The notes under the pieces: generated by a model
Database searches by the model: none
What the model saw: only the letters and a program-made list of their open reading frames with translations
Told to the model about the DNA's origin: nothing
Assembly: GCA_009760855.2 (NCBI GenBank)
Contig: WPIO01000261.1
Span: 62,001-126,000 of the forward strand
Direction of reading: 5' to 3'
Length of the DNA: 64,000 nucleotides
From: Cristatella mucedo
Taxonomy: Eukaryota; Bryozoa; Phylactolaemata; Cristatellidae
Position numbers and translations under genes: made by a program
In this document: positions 47,851 to 59,189 of the stretch, piece by piece
Numbering within the stretch: position 1 is the first letter of the stretch
Layout: each line of letters opens with the position of its first letter

Positions 47851-48653
47851 GTGGTTTCGTTGAGTCGCAGATGGACGTATGTTATATAGATGCATTAAGG
47901 CCTGCTCTTCTTAATTCTCGCACACGCCAACTACGCCACCTCGACATCGCACATTGGACGTTCGCTCTCTTACAGGCGTCCGTCGCGTATGCCAGAGCTT
48001 GCCTGAGTGCACTTCCGGTGCTTGCGGTGCTTGCAGTGAGACTTGAGATGATGAGACGCTCGTGCGGGCTCCTTCCTTGCATTCGCACAAGTGGCGGCGG
48101 CTCCCTGCGGAGCTCTCTACACGAGCGGCTCCCTCGGCGCTCAAGCGGACGTGGCTTGAAGGAGGCGGCGGGATCCGGCAGACGGAGAAAAACGCTCGGC
48201 GGCTATAATAATTGAGCCGGTGAGCTTAAGGAGCGGTAGACCGCATGCAGAGCCGCGAGAGCGCTGCCGAGCAGCAGCTCGCCTCTCCGCGTGGCTGAGA
48301 GGAGCGAGGTCAAAAGCAAAAGCTCCTTCGATTGTGGCAACGAGCGCACCGCTCGCTGGGAGGGCGCTCGCGAGCAGCCGCTCCAGGAGCCCGGGGCGCT
48401 CTGAGAGAGCGCGCCCAGTCCAGCCAGCCTCGGAACGCCGCGCGAAGTCGATCACGTGACCGGATCGATGAGCCGCCGCTGGCGAGCGCATGCCGTCGTT
48501 GCACACTGCCAGCCGGGCCAGAGGCGGTGCTGAGGGCTCTGGGGCGACGAAAGCGCTACCGTTAGCCGCAAGGTTTTGCTCGGCGAATTCGTCACCGCAC
48601 GACTGGGGAGAAGGCTCGAATGACCACTGGATGACCTCGAATGCACTGCCACA

Positions 48654-48692
48654 GTTGCCGTGAAGCGGCGCTCTGCGCCGCTTCACGGCAAC
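48654..48692. repeat. Perfect hairpin, 18-bp arms and 3-nt loop
   Basis: The arms are gttgccgtgaagcggcgc (48654-48671) and its exact reverse complement (48675-48692), around the loop tct. No mismatches. Confidence 0.95.
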
Positions 48693-49863
48693 GTTTGAGC
48701 TCTCAAAAACAACGCGGCGGCCGTTTTCTAGTCTGGCCGCCAACCCAACGCTCGAGCCTGTGACCTCCGTGACGCAGAACAGACAGGGAGACGAGTGCAG
48801 AACTGGGCGGCTGAGCGTGTCTGTTCGAGCCATCCCTTGTGCACCGTCGTCTTCAGGACGGCTGCGGACCCTTGGACACAATTGTATCGGTGGCAGGCAG
48901 TTGTACTGTGGGCGTAGCATCGCCACCATGTCGCCCCGCCCTAGCCTGACAGGGCAAGAGTGCATAACGTCTCTGCGGCCGGTAGCCTACCACTGATTGG
49001 GTGGAGGCTTGACTGAATGGCCACCCAGTGATGCGATCTTTTCCCGCCACTCTCTCGTTCAGCTCCCGGAGTCGCGAGTGGACGTGTCGTCCGTCTCCGG
49101 CTCGCGGACGTGTACTGCTCGTGATGAGCCTTGCGAATTTGATCGATTACATATTGTAGAGAGGTCAGCGACTCCTTTTGCTATCGGTGCTTGCTGCGCT
49201 TCATGCCGCTCATCAACCTTCCGGGCGCTAAGCTGGAGACGATCGCTACTGGCGACCACCGTACGTACCGCGGCGGCAGCAGGGCAATCGAAAGAGCTGG
49301 AAGCGATGCCTCGGGGTAAGTAAAGAGCAGTGAGAGACGTAGTAGTATCGAAACAGTTTCAGAAAACGGCATTGCGTATGTACAGTTAAGGCAGTGAGCA
49401 GTTTCCCCCTCATGATAGTAGCCATGCGGCCAGCTGTCCCATTGCCTCGCCTCGACGCGCCCGCAGGTCAGCTTAGGAGAGAGGACAGGTTTCACTGCTC
49501 CAATCGACGGTGGACCAGAGACTCCTGGTGCGCGCCTCGCTTCCCTGAGGAGGCTCGGCGGAGGCTCTCTCCAACTCATCACTGAGGAGTTGCCCACCTG
49601 GTGCGCTCGCTAGACGTCACACGGCGCTAGCCAGTCGTCCGCCTAAGAAGCACTGCGGCAGAGCGAAGCGGAGGCGAGCGAGTTACTTCGAGCCTCGAGA
49701 TCGAGCGGAGCATCGTAAATGGCGAATCCGCTGAATTCCTAGCTAGCTGCTAGCATAGCTAGAATCAACCCGGCCAGCCAGTGCTGAGCAAAGTTTGGCT
49801 GATCTGTACGAGTTGAAAGACATTGAGGTGAATGAGATGAGCAAGGTAATGCGTGCTATAGAC

Positions 49864-49886
49864 AGGGAGAGATAGAGATAGGGAGA

Positions 49887-49922
<36 letters not shown>
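49864..49922. repeat. (GA)n microsatellite
   Basis: GA repeats with a few interruptions (gata, ggga) at the left end. Confidence 0.95.
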
Positions 49923-49926
<4 letters not shown>

Positions 49927-50162
49927 GCAGGAGGAGAGCGCAAGACAGAGAGGTCAACGGAGCTTCAAAATTTTCACTGCCACGGCTTCGCTGCAAGATT
50001 TCCCGCCGAAACCACTTCTTGTGTGGCCATGGCTGCCATTTACGATTTGGACATGCAGTCAACACTTTCAGCTGCGGTGCGCTAGCACAGATAGCGTAGA
50101 TGGTACGATGTGGCAATTCCAGGTAGTCCAGTGACCTTGGCATGATCTCGCAAGGACCGAAG

Positions 50163-50262
50163 CATAATAATAATAATAATAATAATAATTCACTTGATAA
50201 AGCGCCCTCAGAGAACTTAATCTCTCTCGCTAGGCGCTTTACATTTTCTGCAAAGTGAAATG
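50163..50262 (-). mobile_element. LINE-A tail-only fragment
   Basis: Minus strand: a long (AAT)n of nine or so units, then ttcacttgataaagcgccct, tagaga-type loop and gctaggcgctttacattttc, then gcaaagtgaaatgct of the 3' UTR. No coding part. The long pure tail suggests a fairly young copy. Confidence 0.8.
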
Positions 50263-51589
50263 CTATAGGCGTCGAGCCGCCCTGGGCCAGGGTGAGGATC
50301 AGTTTCAGCCGCGAAACGCACATGTCTAAGTAAAAAAATTCTCGCTAGTGCTCTTCTCTCTGTGCTTTTAAGTTTGGTGCCGATTTCTTAGCTAGCAGCA
50401 CGAGCATCAAGATTCGCCGTATTTCTTCACTTGAGATTCGCTGCCCATGCACCACTCGCCGACTGCCATCGCCCATGTACTTGCCAAAGGGCATTTAATT
50501 AAGCAAGTTGGCCTTCCATTCGCTCGGTTTCCAATAAAACTAGACTAAGGCGCTAGCTTAAAGTATTTGAAACTGCGGTCCTTATATAGAAAGAGCTATT
50601 ACTTCACAATCATTTCGCCAGCGATAGCACGAGTTAATTCCTGGTCTGTGCATATTGCCGCGTCTAAATCCACTGCAGCTACTTTCTAACATCGGTACGC
50701 TACCCGTTTAACGGAGGTCGAACTTCTTCGAGCCCGTAAATGCAACTTTAGGCTTTGAGTCAGGCGGTGAAAGTCAACGGTGCAGCTAAGGGTAGCTAGT
50801 AGGTAGGCAGGCGCCCGTCCTGCGAACCCTGGATCTTGACCCCGGTGTAGGTGGGCAGCAAGCGAATCGGAGCTTGAGTGGCGGCACTGTTCCACATCGG
50901 TAATCCTGGATGCGAAGCTCCGGTCTGCTGCTGCTATTCTGCCCGATATCTTTAACATAAGGGAAGACACGATAAGGGCACCGTCACTTGCAGCCCTTTT
51001 GACGGCGAGATGCTCCGGGCGAAAATACAAGCCGTGCATATCGCGGGCACGCTAATTTAAATTAGATAATGCTAGGGGTCATATTCCGTGATGTGAACCG
51101 AGTAGATGAACAGGTCTTAAGGCTGCCTCGTCCGCTGCCTCGTCCGCTCATCCGCTGCCGGTTTGCTAAGAATTTTTGATTACTTAAACGAAGGCCATAG
51201 GCGCAGAAGATCATCCTACTCGGCTGCTGTAGTCTCGGCAGTTGCACTTACGAAGAATATTTTAAATCCACCAATTTTAGTACATGCATGTACAAGGTTT
51301 ATGTCGTATTTGCTTTGCTGAATTGGGAGTTCCATATTTTTCAGAATGTCTCCCCTATTGTCTTTCAAGCATAGCCCGGCAGTAGACTAGATTGGTAATT
51401 AAAATACTTCTCAAATCATATATGCGCCAGCGAGAAGCCAAGCAAATTACAGGCTAATTAGACTTTGTTCTTCTTTTATTACTTACGCCCAAGGTCGAGG
51501 TTAAACCCCAAGTGCAAATATTTGCCCAGAATTGCTGAGGAGAGCGAGGCACACCTTCGACACTTGTTACATGCCAAGATCAACATCAG
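50263..51589. other. No assignable gene
   Basis: The minus-strand open frame at 50686-51039 (117 codons, including RPEHLAVKRAASDGALIVSS) looks somewhat protein-like but matches no family I know. A short tandem repeat ctgcctcgtccg lies near 51123-51146. Otherwise unique. Confidence 0.3.
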
Positions 51590-51672
51590 CATCAGATGTA
51601 AAGCGCCTAGAGAGATATTGAGTTCTCCGAGGGCGCTTTATCAAGTGCATTATTATCATTATTATTATCAGG
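51590..51672 (+). mobile_element. LINE-A tail-only fragment
   Basis: Plus strand: agatgtaaagcgcctagaga, gatattgagttctccgaggg, cgctttatcaagtgcattat, then ATT/ATC repeats. The stem (aaagcgcc/ggcgcttt) is perfectly paired. Confidence 0.8.
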
Positions 51673-53565
51673 CCAGTGCACACTCAAAAATTGGCTGCTG
51701 AATCTTAAGCAGCCAGTGTTCGCGTGCTTTTATGTAACTACAATTGGTGCTCACTACCCATTGAGTAGAGACAACCTGCAGCAGGGCTGGTAGCACTTGT
51801 TGTTGATTGATGTAGATGCTGTCACTCGCCAAATCAAATCATGGCGTATCAATCCTTCATAGCCTTGTCCATAGCATAGTAGGTTTAGCAGATATTTATT
51901 TTCTCGATTGCTGTCCACAGTGTTTACTGAGTCTTGGGTGTTGGGTCACCTCCGGCTCGGGCCCGCTAGTGGCCGGCCGAACGTTGGCAATGTCACCGTC
52001 GCCAGGGGGTGACATTTATCGTACAGCACCTAGCTGCTAGCAATCGCGTGCCTGGCTTTGGCTGCTGGCGTTTACCAGATCTCAGTGAGCCAGCAGGTGA
52101 GTTGGAGTTTCTTATCACTTTAGCGGAGACTGCAAGGGGCTGACCAGTAGCAGTCAAATCGATGCAGCAGCCGAGTGCATGAATGAGCAGAACGCTCAAT
52201 CGGTGCGATGGCTTGAGTGCCAGCAGAGTCGCGCCGAGTCCACTGTCGAAGAAGTAGTTGCAGTGCCAGAGTAGTGGTTTTGAGCACATGAGCACCCTGT
52301 AAGACCCAGGTTTCTCTTGCTGCCGACTTCGAAAGGTGCCGGAAGCCTGCGACCGTTTCCTGTGGAGAGGTAAAGTCCACGTCTGCACCATTATGTTGGG
52401 AGACAGTGGCTTCCTAGGCAAAAACGGCGATGCTGCAGTGCAGCTTTCCCAAGCATTTCCGGTTAACTGGCCATGAGGACGACGATCAGTACGCCTCCGG
52501 ACAACTGCTGAGGAATACTGTGTGCTGCTCATCGGTCGCAGTCTTATGAGCAGCATTTACCGTGCTACTATGTCAAGCCGAAAACAAGGGGTACGCGGTG
52601 CGTTGGAAACGGCAGGTTTCGAAGATTGAAATCTTGCAGGCCTGCGTGGCATGCATTCCTACAGAGATGAGCCTCCAGCCTCTGCCAGGGTACAGGATAC
52701 AGGCTCGCATGTGTCGACGTTCCTCGGTAGGGATTGACGCAACTTCTCAACATTGGCATTGAGGCATTAGGCTGCAAAGGTAAGCCCGGCGAGGTTCGCT
52801 TAGGTCGATCGCCGCCGTCAGCATTTGCCAGGCGCAGCATGTGGCTGCTACGCTGTCGCCACTGAAACGACACGCGACGCTGCCGAGCTGGCGGCCCGCT
52901 GAGCAGGACTTCTCTGGCCGAAAGCAAGGATCCACGATGTATGCAGCCACCTCTGTCAACTAGACGAGCTGAAGTCTGTCACCAGACGATGAGATTGCCA
53001 GGTCGTCCTCCCAAGTGAAAACCGTGAGGCCCGAGTCTCTCTCGCACGGAGGCCACAGGCATTGTAACCCTGCAGGACTGATCGGGTGAAGGGCTCCGCG
53101 ACCGACGCTGAAGAGGGCGGCCAGTAGCAGTGGATTGCTACACAAGATGCTGGCTGACTGGCTGTGGCAGACAGGCATGTACAGCAAATTAACCGTGTTT
53201 GATGTGCCCTTCAAGTTGTCTTAATGAGCCATCTTTGGGAAGTGAGGGCTGGTCAGGCTGCTTCTGGGAAGGATTCGCCAGACTGAGGAGAAACGGGGAA
53301 GCAGGATGTGGATGGATGCTGGATAGTGTTGTAGAATCCAGGTGCCGTCTAGATAATGCATGCTTTCTGAGGCCTGCTATCGTGTTCGTCTCATCAATTG
53401 AATCGCTCATCTCTAACGGCAGGAGCAGCGCACAGTTTTGATTTCAGCAGAGGACAATTAAAAACTATTCAGCATACTGCCTTTCGTTAAACCAACAGAA
53501 GTGAACCCAAGTGCCCACCATCACTTGCGCACTACCAGCAAGGGAGACTTGTGCGATGCAGCCAA
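51673..53565. other. GC-richer stretch without assignable gene
   Basis: Open frames of 60-187 codons occur on both strands (longest 51993-52556, minus). None has a recognisable domain and several overlap antisense. It could hide a decayed transposon or exons of a GC-rich gene. Confidence 0.3.
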
Positions 53566-53645
53566 ATAATAATTATAATATTATTAATAAAACATTTGAC
53601 ATAGCGTCCTCAGATAACCCAGTCTCTTTCTAGGCTATTAGGTCA
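53566..53645 (-). mobile_element. LINE-A tail-only fragment, eroded
   Basis: Minus strand: AT-rich tail, then atagcgtcctcagataaccc and agtctctttctaggc. The right arm of the stem is incomplete. Confidence 0.6.
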
Positions 53646-54004
53646 AGAATGACCGCAAGCAACAAGCCGTTGTCCGATTGGTTTTTCTCTCGCTGAAACT
53701 TGGTTTGTCGCTTTACTTACTGAAAGCTGCCGCCTTCAGGAATAACGGCACTAGGCAGCACTCGACAACGCCTGGCCCTTCTGCTGACCATGGAGCCGGC
53801 CATCTACATGAAGGTAGCCAACAAGCATGGTGGCAGCGTTGTCGTATCAAAACTACCTACTGGCCCAGACTTCAAACGACAGCGACAGACTTTTTGCCTC
53901 GGAATATCCGGCTTAAAACTGTTTTCATGTCTGTTGAGCTTTGGCTGAATAACCTGCAGGCCCCTACGGTAGCATCGTAATAATGTTTTTTCCCTTTAAT
54001 AAAA

Positions 54005-54150
54005 AAAACATATATAATTCATTTGAAAAGCACCCTAAGAGAACTGAATCACTATTCAGTCGTTTCACAAATGCCTCGGGGCTCGAGACCACGACCTCAG
54101 CCAGACTTTGGTCGGGGCGAGCACCTTAACCGCTGGACCCAGCCAGCTCA
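54005..54150 (-). repeat. SINE-2 copy
   Basis: Minus-strand SINE-2: ctggctgggtccagcggtta, aggtgctcgccccgaccaaa, gtctggctgaggtcgtggtc, ctcgagccccgaggcatttg (B-box-like), then gactgaatagtgattcagtt, gggtgctttt and an AT-rich tail containing tatatgttttt. Confidence 0.8.
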
Positions 54151-55329
54151 GTCGTGATAATCTTGACCTAAACAGGTTTTTATCGAACCGTTCAACCTGC
54201 TAGGCCTCGCTTGCATTTCTATTTGTAAGGTCGAACTATGCTGAGTGTTATATCAACAATGTTAGCGGAAATAGCTTGGTAGTTAGTTGCATGTGTAGGT
54301 AGAAGGCACTCTAATCGTTAGAGTTGGCTATTGAATTTTGTATGAAATTATGCAATAGTAGCGAGTAAGATTTGGTAGGAGTTTTTTTAGTTTCGCGAGT
54401 ACGCACCACTGGGGAGTTTACCCGTTAGTAAACCGCGAACATGAAAATGAAGAGCCAACCCAGCCGTTCTCCAGTCTGCGAATTATTGCGTCTTCGAGCT
54501 GTGGCTCAGCCATAAGCTCGCTTATGGGTTTGGCATTTCTTGAAAGGCGTGTACTGCGGGAGCAAGCTAGTGTCAGATATCAATATGCAATTGAATCCGT
54601 CGTCGGTGCTGACCACTCGTGCTGCTGTTGCACTCTATTTGAGCGGGCCGTTCGTCTATGAGGGACATTTTGGAGTAATTTGCAGGGTTCTGCAGCGGCT
54701 TCTCGTTGGTAAATCTGCCATATTCATTCAAAAATGCTCATGGATGACTGCTCCTGCGTCATTATTGGTACTATTTGATAAGATTCAGCTGAAAAAGATG
54801 TACGCGATTGTAAGAGTACGTGCACATCTCACAGGACCCGTAGCTCTCTGGCATAAGTAGCAAAGACCAGATTGGCTAGCTAAACGTAGTAAGACCACAG
54901 CTCACCGCGTTTCTTCTTATTTGAGCTGGAAATTTATCTTCAGATATTGCCACTATTGAAAGACGATACCCTATGCTTATTCTTCACGCGGCGTATTCAT
55001 TCCTCGTCAAATTCGTTATTCGGCATATTCTTGTACCATGCCGTCATTTTACGTTACCGTTTTCATCGTCGCATCGATAAGCTTGCATTCAGTGCAGACA
55101 GCGAGGTCGGGAACTGTTACAAAACAAGCGTGCGATACAACAAGCAAGCCATCTACACGCAACCCTGTTTCATACTCTAGCTACTAAATCAGGATGTCTG
55201 TATAGGACGGCTTCTTCTCGGGTTTTGTAATGCAACATTGCTACGCGAAATAAGGTTACGCAGGGCGAAGTAATTTCATGAGCAAACGTTCAAAAAGCTG
55301 CCGTAGTGCCTCAACTTCTATTTACTAAC
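54151..55329. other. No feature recognised
   Basis: Unique sequence. Plus-strand open frames at 54540-54860 and 54947-55180 carry no known motif. Confidence 0.35.
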
Positions 55330-55456
55330 CCACATGTACACGTTGATCCCTAGATATGCTTCTGGCATATCGCCAGACGTTGTTGGCTGATACCGCCTTA
55401 AACAACTGGAGCAGCATGGAGCACCCTCGCACTGCCTGTTTCCTGTCCCAGTCGAT
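55330..55456 (-). CDS. Candidate internal exon of an unknown gene
   Basis: On the minus strand a good acceptor (cgacatttcag) at 55457 is followed by 127 bp that stay open and read IDWDRKQAVRGCSMLLQLFK then AVSANNVWRYARSISRDQRV. They end at a donor-like gttagt (55324-55329). The peptide looks like a helical segment with a natural residue mix, unlike the repeat-derived frames nearby. I do not recognise the family and found no neighbouring exon of the same gene. Alternatives are a pseudogene fragment or chance. Confidence 0.35.
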
Positions 55457-57007
55457 CTGAAATGTCGGCAAATATTCGATTAAAAAATGCTTGCTCACTT
55501 TTCTTTTCATTCATCAGTTTCTCATATAACATCCAGACTTTTCCCTGAGTGACCAAAGGACACCTTATTTAGGTACAACCGCCTTATTTCGACCAAGTGG
55601 GTTAGCAAGGAACATTATTGAGTGAGTTATAAACGTTTTTAAGAGAAACGGCTTTACCTCGGCCGTTGTCAAGGCAGCATATCAAAGCAGGCAGCATCGG
55701 CTAAGCAGGTGGGTACTACAGCAGGCGGCCCTCTCAAGCACAGTGCCTCTGACCGTTGCCGGAGTCTCTTTGAGTCGTATTAAGATAACTCTTCCATGGC
55801 GTACATCTACTGCACAAATAAATCACATGGCATCTAGAACAGCTAACTGAATCGGATGCCGAGCATGTATATAAACGAAGCTGAAATCGACTAGTTTCTC
55901 GTGTCAAGCAACTAATTAATGGTCGTCAGACGGAAACCGTTAACGTCTCGCCTTGCGAGACTGAGACTGCCCAACAGAGGAGTGGCCATGCTATGGCCAT
56001 TGCAGCAGTTTCGTTATGATTTTCTACTGCACAGGAGACGTACGTGCATCGCCTTTCGGCGAGCGAGCCGATGCCGAGGGAAGCTCAGCCACTGATAGTG
56101 GGCGGTGCTAGTCAACGGCTATCGACCGCATGGTCCAACGTCAGGCCCTATCACCAGGGCCTGTTTTGCATACTGACGCACGCAGCCCGTTCATTTACAA
56201 TGGAAGTAGTACATCAAGCTCAACAGTATGAGTTTTTGAGACTACAGTGGGCAAGGGGTGCTGTTTTTTTGGCGACCTTAGTAATTAAAAGCTACTCATC
56301 TCTAAACAGACACAGAGACCAGCACTTGAAACTGTAAACGAACATTACATTTTCAAAATCATGTCATGCTCCTTCAAGGTCATACCTGCCCCTACCTGGC
56401 GCATTCTATAGAATGGCCAATTTACATCCTAGTAACTTGAAATTCGAAATATAAGCTACCTCGACTTGTATGCATAAATGCCAGGCTCAACTTCATTGTC
56501 GATATACACGCAAATAAATCGATAACTATACATGCAAATTTTCCCACTGTCATTGAACTTGATATTGCAAATGCATGCGAATTTATTTTTACATAAGATA
56601 TAATTTTAGCATGACATATTTATATATGACATCTGTATACGTTCATTTTGCCAGATGATTTTTTATTTCCTTTTTAAAGATGGGGTTCGTTAGATCAAGT
56701 ACCTCCAATTTTTTGAGGGTCTCAGCATATGTCTAAAGTGCATTGAATTGAATCTGTTGATTTTTCAAAAAAAAAGAATTTTGCTTGAAAACCTATAAAC
56801 AGCGTGACCTTGAATCCCTCAGGCCATCCGAAAGTCAACATGGCAGCTTTGGTTACATCAAAAGATAGCTTACGTTATCATCCGTTTGCCGATCGTTTAA
56901 TTGGTATTTGAGAAATATCAGGTATCGATAGATGTTCTCTTAGGCGAGTTAAATCTCGTAGGGTGGGGCGTAACTCAATCCTCTTGAACTCGCCCACTTA
57001 ACTAATT
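55457..57007. other. No feature recognised
   Basis: Unique, partly AT-rich sequence (56440-56700). The open frame at 56044-56337 (plus, 97 codons) has no recognisable domain. Confidence 0.4.
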
Positions 57008-57127
57008 TGTGTGCTTACCCGGCAAAGGTCTAGGTGAATCCATTGAATGGCCCGGTTGTGGGATCGAGCCAATTGGCTTAAGTGAGGCGCCTGAATTGAA
57101 ATGATGTCCTCTTAGGGTGCTGCACAC
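57008..57127 (+). repeat. SINE-2 copy
   Basis: Plus-strand, diverged: gtgcttacccggcaaaggtc, ggttgtgggatcgagccaat (B-box region), gaggcgcctgaattgaaatg and tcctcttagggtgctgcac. It runs directly into the AT and GT arrays that follow. Confidence 0.65.
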
Positions 57128-57133
57128 ATATAT

Positions 57134-57226
<93 letters not shown>

Positions 57227-57255
57227 GTGTGTGCGTGTGTGTGTGAGTGTGGGTG
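57128..57255. repeat. (AT)n then (GT)n compound microsatellite
   Basis: AT repeats (57128-57156), a few tatg/gtat units, then nearly pure GT to about 57255 with scattered gc steps. It starts at the 3' end of a SINE-2. The Cys-Val open frames here are repeat translations. Confidence 0.95.
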
Positions 57256-57501
57256 TGTGTATTTACATTTTTATTTGTATTCGTATTCGTTCTCGTATTT
57301 GGTCATCTTAGCAGTCGCTCTAGCATCCGATCGGCCGCCTGCGAGCCTGCAGTGAGTCAGCAGTCGGTGGGTGCAGCCGCTCGCCTTTCACACACCATTC
57401 AAGATGCCTCCGGCCTAACCCAGCCCAATTTTAGTCGCACGGTGAGTCAGGACGACGGCTGGCCCAACCCACAGCAGCACCAGCTGGCCGATTATTACGC
57501 A

Positions 57502-57535
57502 GGGGCCACGGCCACCTGCACCTGGCCGTGGCCCC
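57502..57535. repeat. Perfect GC-rich hairpin, 13-bp arms
   Basis: The arms ggggccacggcca (57502-57514) and tggccgtggcccc (57523-57535) are exact reverse complements around the loop cctgcacc. Confidence 0.92.
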
Positions 57536-58389
57536 CCTGTCGGTTTGATTCGCTCTCGTGGGCATCGCTATGCTAATGGCAGTGCTAACTGAACGTCCTG
57601 CGAATGCCGCGGTGAAAGTTCATCCTTTAGATGCCCACGCTCACGCATTACAGGGGCAGCTGTCGATGGCTACGTTAAAATGGCCGTCTACTAGGCACTC
57701 TGCAGTGGGCAAAGGCGACAAGCTGCGAGTTTCGGCTGGTGCAAGTGCACCTTAAGCCTGGTTCTGAAGGCGAGTCTTACCTGCTTCCTACCAACTTGAG
57801 TCTTACTATGGTCTTCCGGTTTGTAGGAGGTTTAGACGGCAGTCTTGCTCCAAGTCTCGCTTCCTACTCGCTCCTCCCCCTGAGCGTTCATGGGCTAGCA
57901 AAGTTCTTTCTCCCGGGCCAGGCCTCGCTTACCCAATAACCGGGAGAATGACATCTGTCTTCTATAGCCTTCATCGTTCACCGCCATAGAATCTGATTCA
58001 CGAACTCCGAAGTAAGAGTGTCCCATACACAGGGAATCGCTTCGAGCTTTTTGATGATTTTGCTGGTCAAGTCGTCTGCCACTCCTTGCACAGCATGCCA
58101 TAAGTCTTGCCTGAACGGCGTCTACGATTGGTCACTCTTAATTGGTAATTCTTAGCTGAAAAAGTAGAACCGGATTTGGTTACTGAGGCTTCGCCAAGTC
58201 TTCCCTTAATTCAAGTCCGCCCTAGGGTATCGGGAAAGACTACCCTGAGGATGTGAGTAGGTAGGAAGCAGGTAGGAAGCAAGTTTCATCGTCTAAATCA
58301 GGCTTTATTGACTCCTGAGATGGCTATCAGCTAGCCGTGGATTGCTTCCGAAGCCGCGGGCAGGTTAAATGTTACAGTTCCACGAATCC
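57536..58389. other. No feature recognised
   Basis: Unique sequence. A short direct repeat (aggtaggaagcaggtaggaa) lies near 58259-58280. Open frames below 70 codons carry no motif. Confidence 0.35.
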
Positions 58390-59180
58390 ACAATCAAGTC
58401 TGCATACTTTCAGCTACACAACGTTTCTAAAATCGGGCTTGTTTAGATAATGATACCACATCTATGTTGGTCAATGCATTTATGACATCTCGTCTCGACT
58501 CCTGTAACTCACTAGTTCCTGGCCTACCGGCGTGTGCAATCTGGTGCTTACAGCTGGTGTAAAACTTTGCAGCTAGGTTTGTCCGTCGTGAGTGTTGTAG
58601 TTGCCACATCACACCACTTCCCGCCGACCTGCACTGATTACCAGTCAAGCAACGGATCGACTTCAAGGTTTTGTCGCTCACTTTTAGGTCACTTCATTCT
58701 TTGACTCCAGCCTATCTTTCTGATCTACACCCCCACCAGGCCAAGCATCACATCACCCACTTTTCGGTATCTAACCGTTTACCAATACCTCGTACAAACC
58801 TTAAATCTTTTGGAGACCGTGCATTTAGTTCGTATGCTCCCAAAGCCTGGAACTCACTCCCGACTTGCGTCACGACATCCCCTGACTTGACTTCATTTAA
58901 AAAGGACTTAAAAGCCCACCTATTTAGAACAACATTTAGTTGCTTCCTGTGATTCGTCCTTCATGTGCTTATGCGTGCTGGCACAGTGAGTGCTGCCACT
59001 TACCGCATTCTCATGCTGACCCAGTGCATATACCCCAAACCATGCTATTCATGTTGTTTATCAAGCATGATACCACTCACCGTTCGATCGTGTTTCCTTT
59101 GCAGCAAATATTAAGCGCTTAGAAAGAGATTGAGTTCTCTGAGGGCGCTTTATCAAGTGTATTATCATTATTATTGTTTT
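58390..59180 (+). mobile_element. LINE-A 3' end (5'-truncated)
   Basis: Plus-strand LINE-A starting at gtctgcatactttcagctac. The C-terminal region is split by a frameshift or stop near 58670; the second part stays open (58671-58952) with SLTPAYLSDLHPHQAKH and RAFSSYAPKAWNSLPTCVTT. Then come the 3' UTR, tail stem-loop (agcgcttagaaagagattga ... tctgagggcgct) and ATT-type tail. Confidence 0.9.
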
Positions 59181-59189
59181 TAATTACCA

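Larger units (their letters stand above)
44990..49720. promoter_or_regulatory. Large CpG-rich block (possible CpG island or isochore-like patch)
   Basis: About 4.7 kb of GC- and CpG-rich DNA with very few stops, including a run of 14 or more C near 46120 and a LINE-B end inside it (47440-47850). Long overlapping open frames occur on both strands. The longest, 48141-48965 minus, has 274 codons, is Arg/Ala/Ser-rich and has no known domain. Its size exceeds that of a typical single-promoter island. It may contain a GC-rich first exon that I cannot pick out. Confidence 0.4.

Noticed and set aside
48141-48965. 274-codon minus-strand open frame, the longest in the window
   Set aside because: It lies in the CpG-rich block where stops are rare, overlaps open frames on the other strand, and shows no domain or splice context.
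51993-52556. 187-codon minus-strand open frame
   Set aside because: No recognisable domain, in a GC-richer patch where other frames are open too.
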